64,000 nucleotides of DNA from CAYNZP01 sp964401835 (GTDB lineage Bacteria; Planctomycetota; Phycisphaerae; SM23-33): contig CAYNZP010000002.1 of the NCBI GenBank assembly GCA_964401835.1, positions 186,001 to 250,000 on the forward strand, written 5' to 3'. The notes under the pieces were generated by a model. The model searched no databases. It had not been told where the DNA came from and saw nothing but the letters and a program-made list of their open reading frames with translations. A program made the translations under genes and the position numbers. Shown here piece by piece: positions 63,519 through 64,000 of the stretch. The first letter of the stretch is position 1, and each line of letters starts with the position of its first letter.

Positions 63519-64000
63519 CTATTGGAAAGCTGCCTTCATCGCCTCATCCAGTTCGGCAGATTTTTGCTTTTTGACAACTTCTTCAACTCGCAATCGCATT
63601 TTTTCGTCGTGTCGATACACGCCTAAAGCGGCAATGGCTTCACTCGCTACTTTAATGGAGTTATCGGATAAAAGCGAAATCAGAAACTCCACTGCTGTCT
63701 CTTCGCGCAGTAATGCGATCGCTAGCAATATCGCCCGACTTTTTTCAGAATCGTCTGTTTCCCGATATGCCCCAGAAAGAATATTAAAAGCGACGGGCAG
63801 CCGCGAATCTCCCAAAGCCAATGCCGCAGCCTCCACAATCTCCACTTGCTGGGCTACAAGATATTTTTCCACAAAGGGAACGGACAGCTCTGATGAAATC
63901 TCAAGCATAGACTTAAAGCATGCTTCTAACACATCTGGATTTGATTCCCCGCAAAGCACACGTAAACGAAGCAAACCCATGCTCTCCAAACTACCAAGGT
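63519..64000 (-). CDS. HEAT-repeat-like protein, C-terminal part
   Basis: The 5' end lies beyond the window; the frame is open to the edge. About 160 residues form repeated pairs of amphipathic helices with a period near 33 residues (VEIVEAAALALGDSRLPVA, IKVASEAIAALGVYRHDEK), which fits HEAT or PBS-lyase-like repeats used for protein binding. An internal ATG at 63980 is probably not the start, since repeats continue upstream. The next gene is YfhO-like. Confidence 0.75.
   Translation of the reverse strand, partial: LGSLESMGLLRLRVLCGESNPDVLEACFKSMLEISSELSVPFVEKYLVAQQVEIVEAAALALGDSRLPVAFNILSGAYRETDDSEKSRAILLAIALLREETAVEFLISLLSDNSIKVASEAIAALGVYRHDEKMRLRVEEVVKKQKSAELDEAMKAAFQ

Overview
The window looks like chromosomal DNA of a diderm bacterium, most likely a planctomycete of the Phycisphaerae type. 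This is inferred from a PEP-CTERM protein, a regulator joining a sugar-binding domain to an AraC-type DNA-binding domain, a ThiE with an extra N-terminal domain, a Ser/Thr-kinase partner-switch operon, a CusABC-like metal pump with two metal-binding modules on its adaptor, and DsbD, HtrA and an outer-membrane lipoprotein, which show a periplasm. No marker gene fixes the lineage. Most of the window is housekeeping and metabolic, with no prophage, insertion sequence or CRISPR array.

1-6.8 kb: the end of a phosphohexomutase gene, a small AT-rich membrane protein, uvrA, a dihydroorotate-dehydrogenase-like protein, then cmk overlapping a plsC-type acyltransferase. 6.8-10.3 kb (minus strand): a five-gene operon of Ser/Thr kinase, STAS protein, RsbW-like anti-sigma kinase, second STAS protein and a membrane protein. 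10.4-17.3 kb: a radical SAM protein, SppA followed by an unusual fusion of gamma-glutamylcyclotransferase and a probable amidoligase, and a secreted TPR protein.

17.5-25 kb: glgP, then thrS-infC-rpmI-rplT-pheS. The thrS leader is a long hairpin, infC starts with ATT, and a strong terminator followed by a fresh promoter separates infC from rpmI. 25-28.6 kb: dprA, an enolase-superfamily enzyme, a PEP-CTERM protein and tRNA-Glu(CTC). 28.8-35.9 kb: a XylR-like regulator divergent from a FucI-type isomerase, araB and araD, which together make an L-arabinose route without AraA, then a 1-phosphofructokinase-like kinase and a HAD phosphatase. 36-37.7 kb: alanine dehydrogenase and an Lrp regulator. 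37.9-44.3 kb: a metal RND efflux operon.

44.5-64 kb: a KDG-kinase-like protein, lepA, a small membrane protein, DsbD, a WalJ-type hydrolase, a zinc-ribbon membrane protein, a palindromic element and a phased 10-bp repeat in front of glyA-thiE, a candidate small RNA, a zinc-ribbon protein, hsp20-lon, htrA, a YfhO-family membrane protein, and the end of a HEAT-repeat gene.

A recurring signal is good -35/-10 pairs placed 6-15 bases in front of start codons that lack a Shine-Dalgarno sequence (uvrA, cmk, the radical SAM gene, the enolase-superfamily gene, lepA, the WalJ-type gene). It suggests leaderless or nearly leaderless transcripts. The two items least explained by standard annotation are the cyclotransferase-amidoligase fusion and the RNA structures at 20223-20350 and 55322-55436.
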